This document shows, in pieces, positions 5,460-5,754 of a stretch of DNA of 5,754 nt. The translations under genes were made by a program, and so were the position numbers. The stretch's first letter is position 1, and every line of letters begins with the position of its first letter. The stretch spans positions 1 through 5,754 of the forward strand of contig SCVQ01000022.1 in NCBI GenBank assembly GCA_004296865.1, read 5' to 3'. This stretch comes from Nitrospirota bacterium (GTDB lineage: Bacteria > Nitrospirota > Nitrospiria > Nitrospirales > Nitrospiraceae). The notes below the pieces were generated by a model that searched no databases, was not told where the DNA came from, and saw nothing but the letters and a program-made list of their open reading frames with translations.

Positions 5460-5754
5460 TCAGCCGCGCTCGTCCACCGACTTGGCCAAATCGCGAAGGG
5501 CCTGGGAGATCCTGACTTGCATGGGCGGGCTTTCCTGAAGCTGTCGCAAGGGCTCGGGCAACCGCGCCAACTCGGCAGCGGCTTTCGCGCGCAGGTGTCC
5601 GAGCGGGCTGGGAGGGGCGAGCCGCCGGCCGGCTTGCATGACGGGCTGGACCAGTGCCTCGCCATCTTGCCGGTCATCGGCCACCGTCACGACATCCTGT
5701 GTGATCCGGCCGTCGGCTCCGTACCACCGGTAGACCTGTTTCCGGCCCGGCCAG
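5460..5754 (-). CDS. pncB: Nicotinate phosphoribosyltransferase, C-terminal part (5' end outside window)
   Basis: Enzyme of NAD salvage: nicotinate plus PRPP (with ATP) gives nicotinate mononucleotide (EC 6.3.4.21), cytoplasmic. The reading frame stays open to the window edge, beyond the GTG at 5690, so that GTG is internal and the gene begins to the right of the window. The 97 visible residues include PGRKQVYRWYGADGRI at the start, then GEALVQPVMQAGRR, AAAELARLPEPLRQL and VRISQALRDLAKSVDERG before the TGA at 5460-5462. This series (PGRKQV, E-x-L-x-x-PVM-x-x-GRR, AELARLPEPLR, then an S-x-A/G-LR-x-LA end) is the typical C-terminus of long bacterial nicotinate phosphoribosyltransferases. The catalytic core is not in view. 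It converges on the second CBS gene and is probably not co-regulated with the plus-strand cluster. Confidence 0.83.
   Translation of the reverse strand, partial: WPGRKQVYRWYGADGRITQDVVTVADDRQDGEALVQPVMQAGRRLAPPSPLGHLRAKAAAELARLPEPLRQLQESPPMQVRISQALRDLAKSVDERG

Noticed and set aside
5429..5677. Second minus-strand open frame at the right edge
   Set aside because: Out-of-frame shadow of the nicotinate phosphoribosyltransferase C-terminus, which is recognisable in the frame ending at 5460.

Overview
The window is a GC-rich bacterial chromosomal segment. Six genes are read on the plus strand. A seventh gene, on the minus strand at the right edge, converges on them. Both edge genes are cut by the window: the left gene lacks its 5' end and the right (minus-strand) gene lacks its N-terminal part. 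No sequence here fixes the taxon. The mix of an archaeal-type S-adenosylmethionine synthetase, an AmmeMemoRadiSam radical SAM enzyme, stand-alone BON and CBS proteins and repeat-bearing intergenic gaps would suit Nitrospirota (Nitrospira-like), NC10 or a related deep-branching chemolithotrophic lineage. That is an inference from gene content.

Left part (1-2184): an archaeal-type methionine adenosyltransferase (5' truncated) is followed after 15 nt by an AmrS-type radical SAM protein. The first makes SAM and the second consumes it, so co-transcription makes metabolic sense. The partners AmrA (AMMECR1) and AmrB (Memo) are not in the window.

Middle part (2268-4596): a full-length type I DnaJ co-chaperone, a protein made of three BON domains without an export signal, and a two-CBS-domain protein follow closely (20 nt and 32 nt gaps at the preferred starts), which looks like an operon. 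No dnaK or grpE is present, so this DnaJ may be an accessory copy.

Right part: after a 162-nt gap comes a second two-CBS protein, clearly a paralogue of the first (4759-5193). After a 266-nt gene-free gap lies the C-terminal part of nicotinate phosphoribosyltransferase on the minus strand (5460 to the window end).

The three larger gaps (2185-2267, 4597-4758, 5194-5459) each contain an imperfect palindrome able to fold into a long interrupted hairpin. The first two are built from short directly repeated words (AGCTGTCAGC and GAATTGAYGATTGA) and bracket the dnaJ-BON-CBS block. They are the main structure not explained by genes. I see no tRNA, rRNA, CRISPR array, transposase or phage gene. No completely novel system can be claimed. 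The best candidates for follow-up are the SAM synthetase/AmrS pair, the DnaJ-BON-CBS-CBS neighbourhood and the palindromic intergenic elements.
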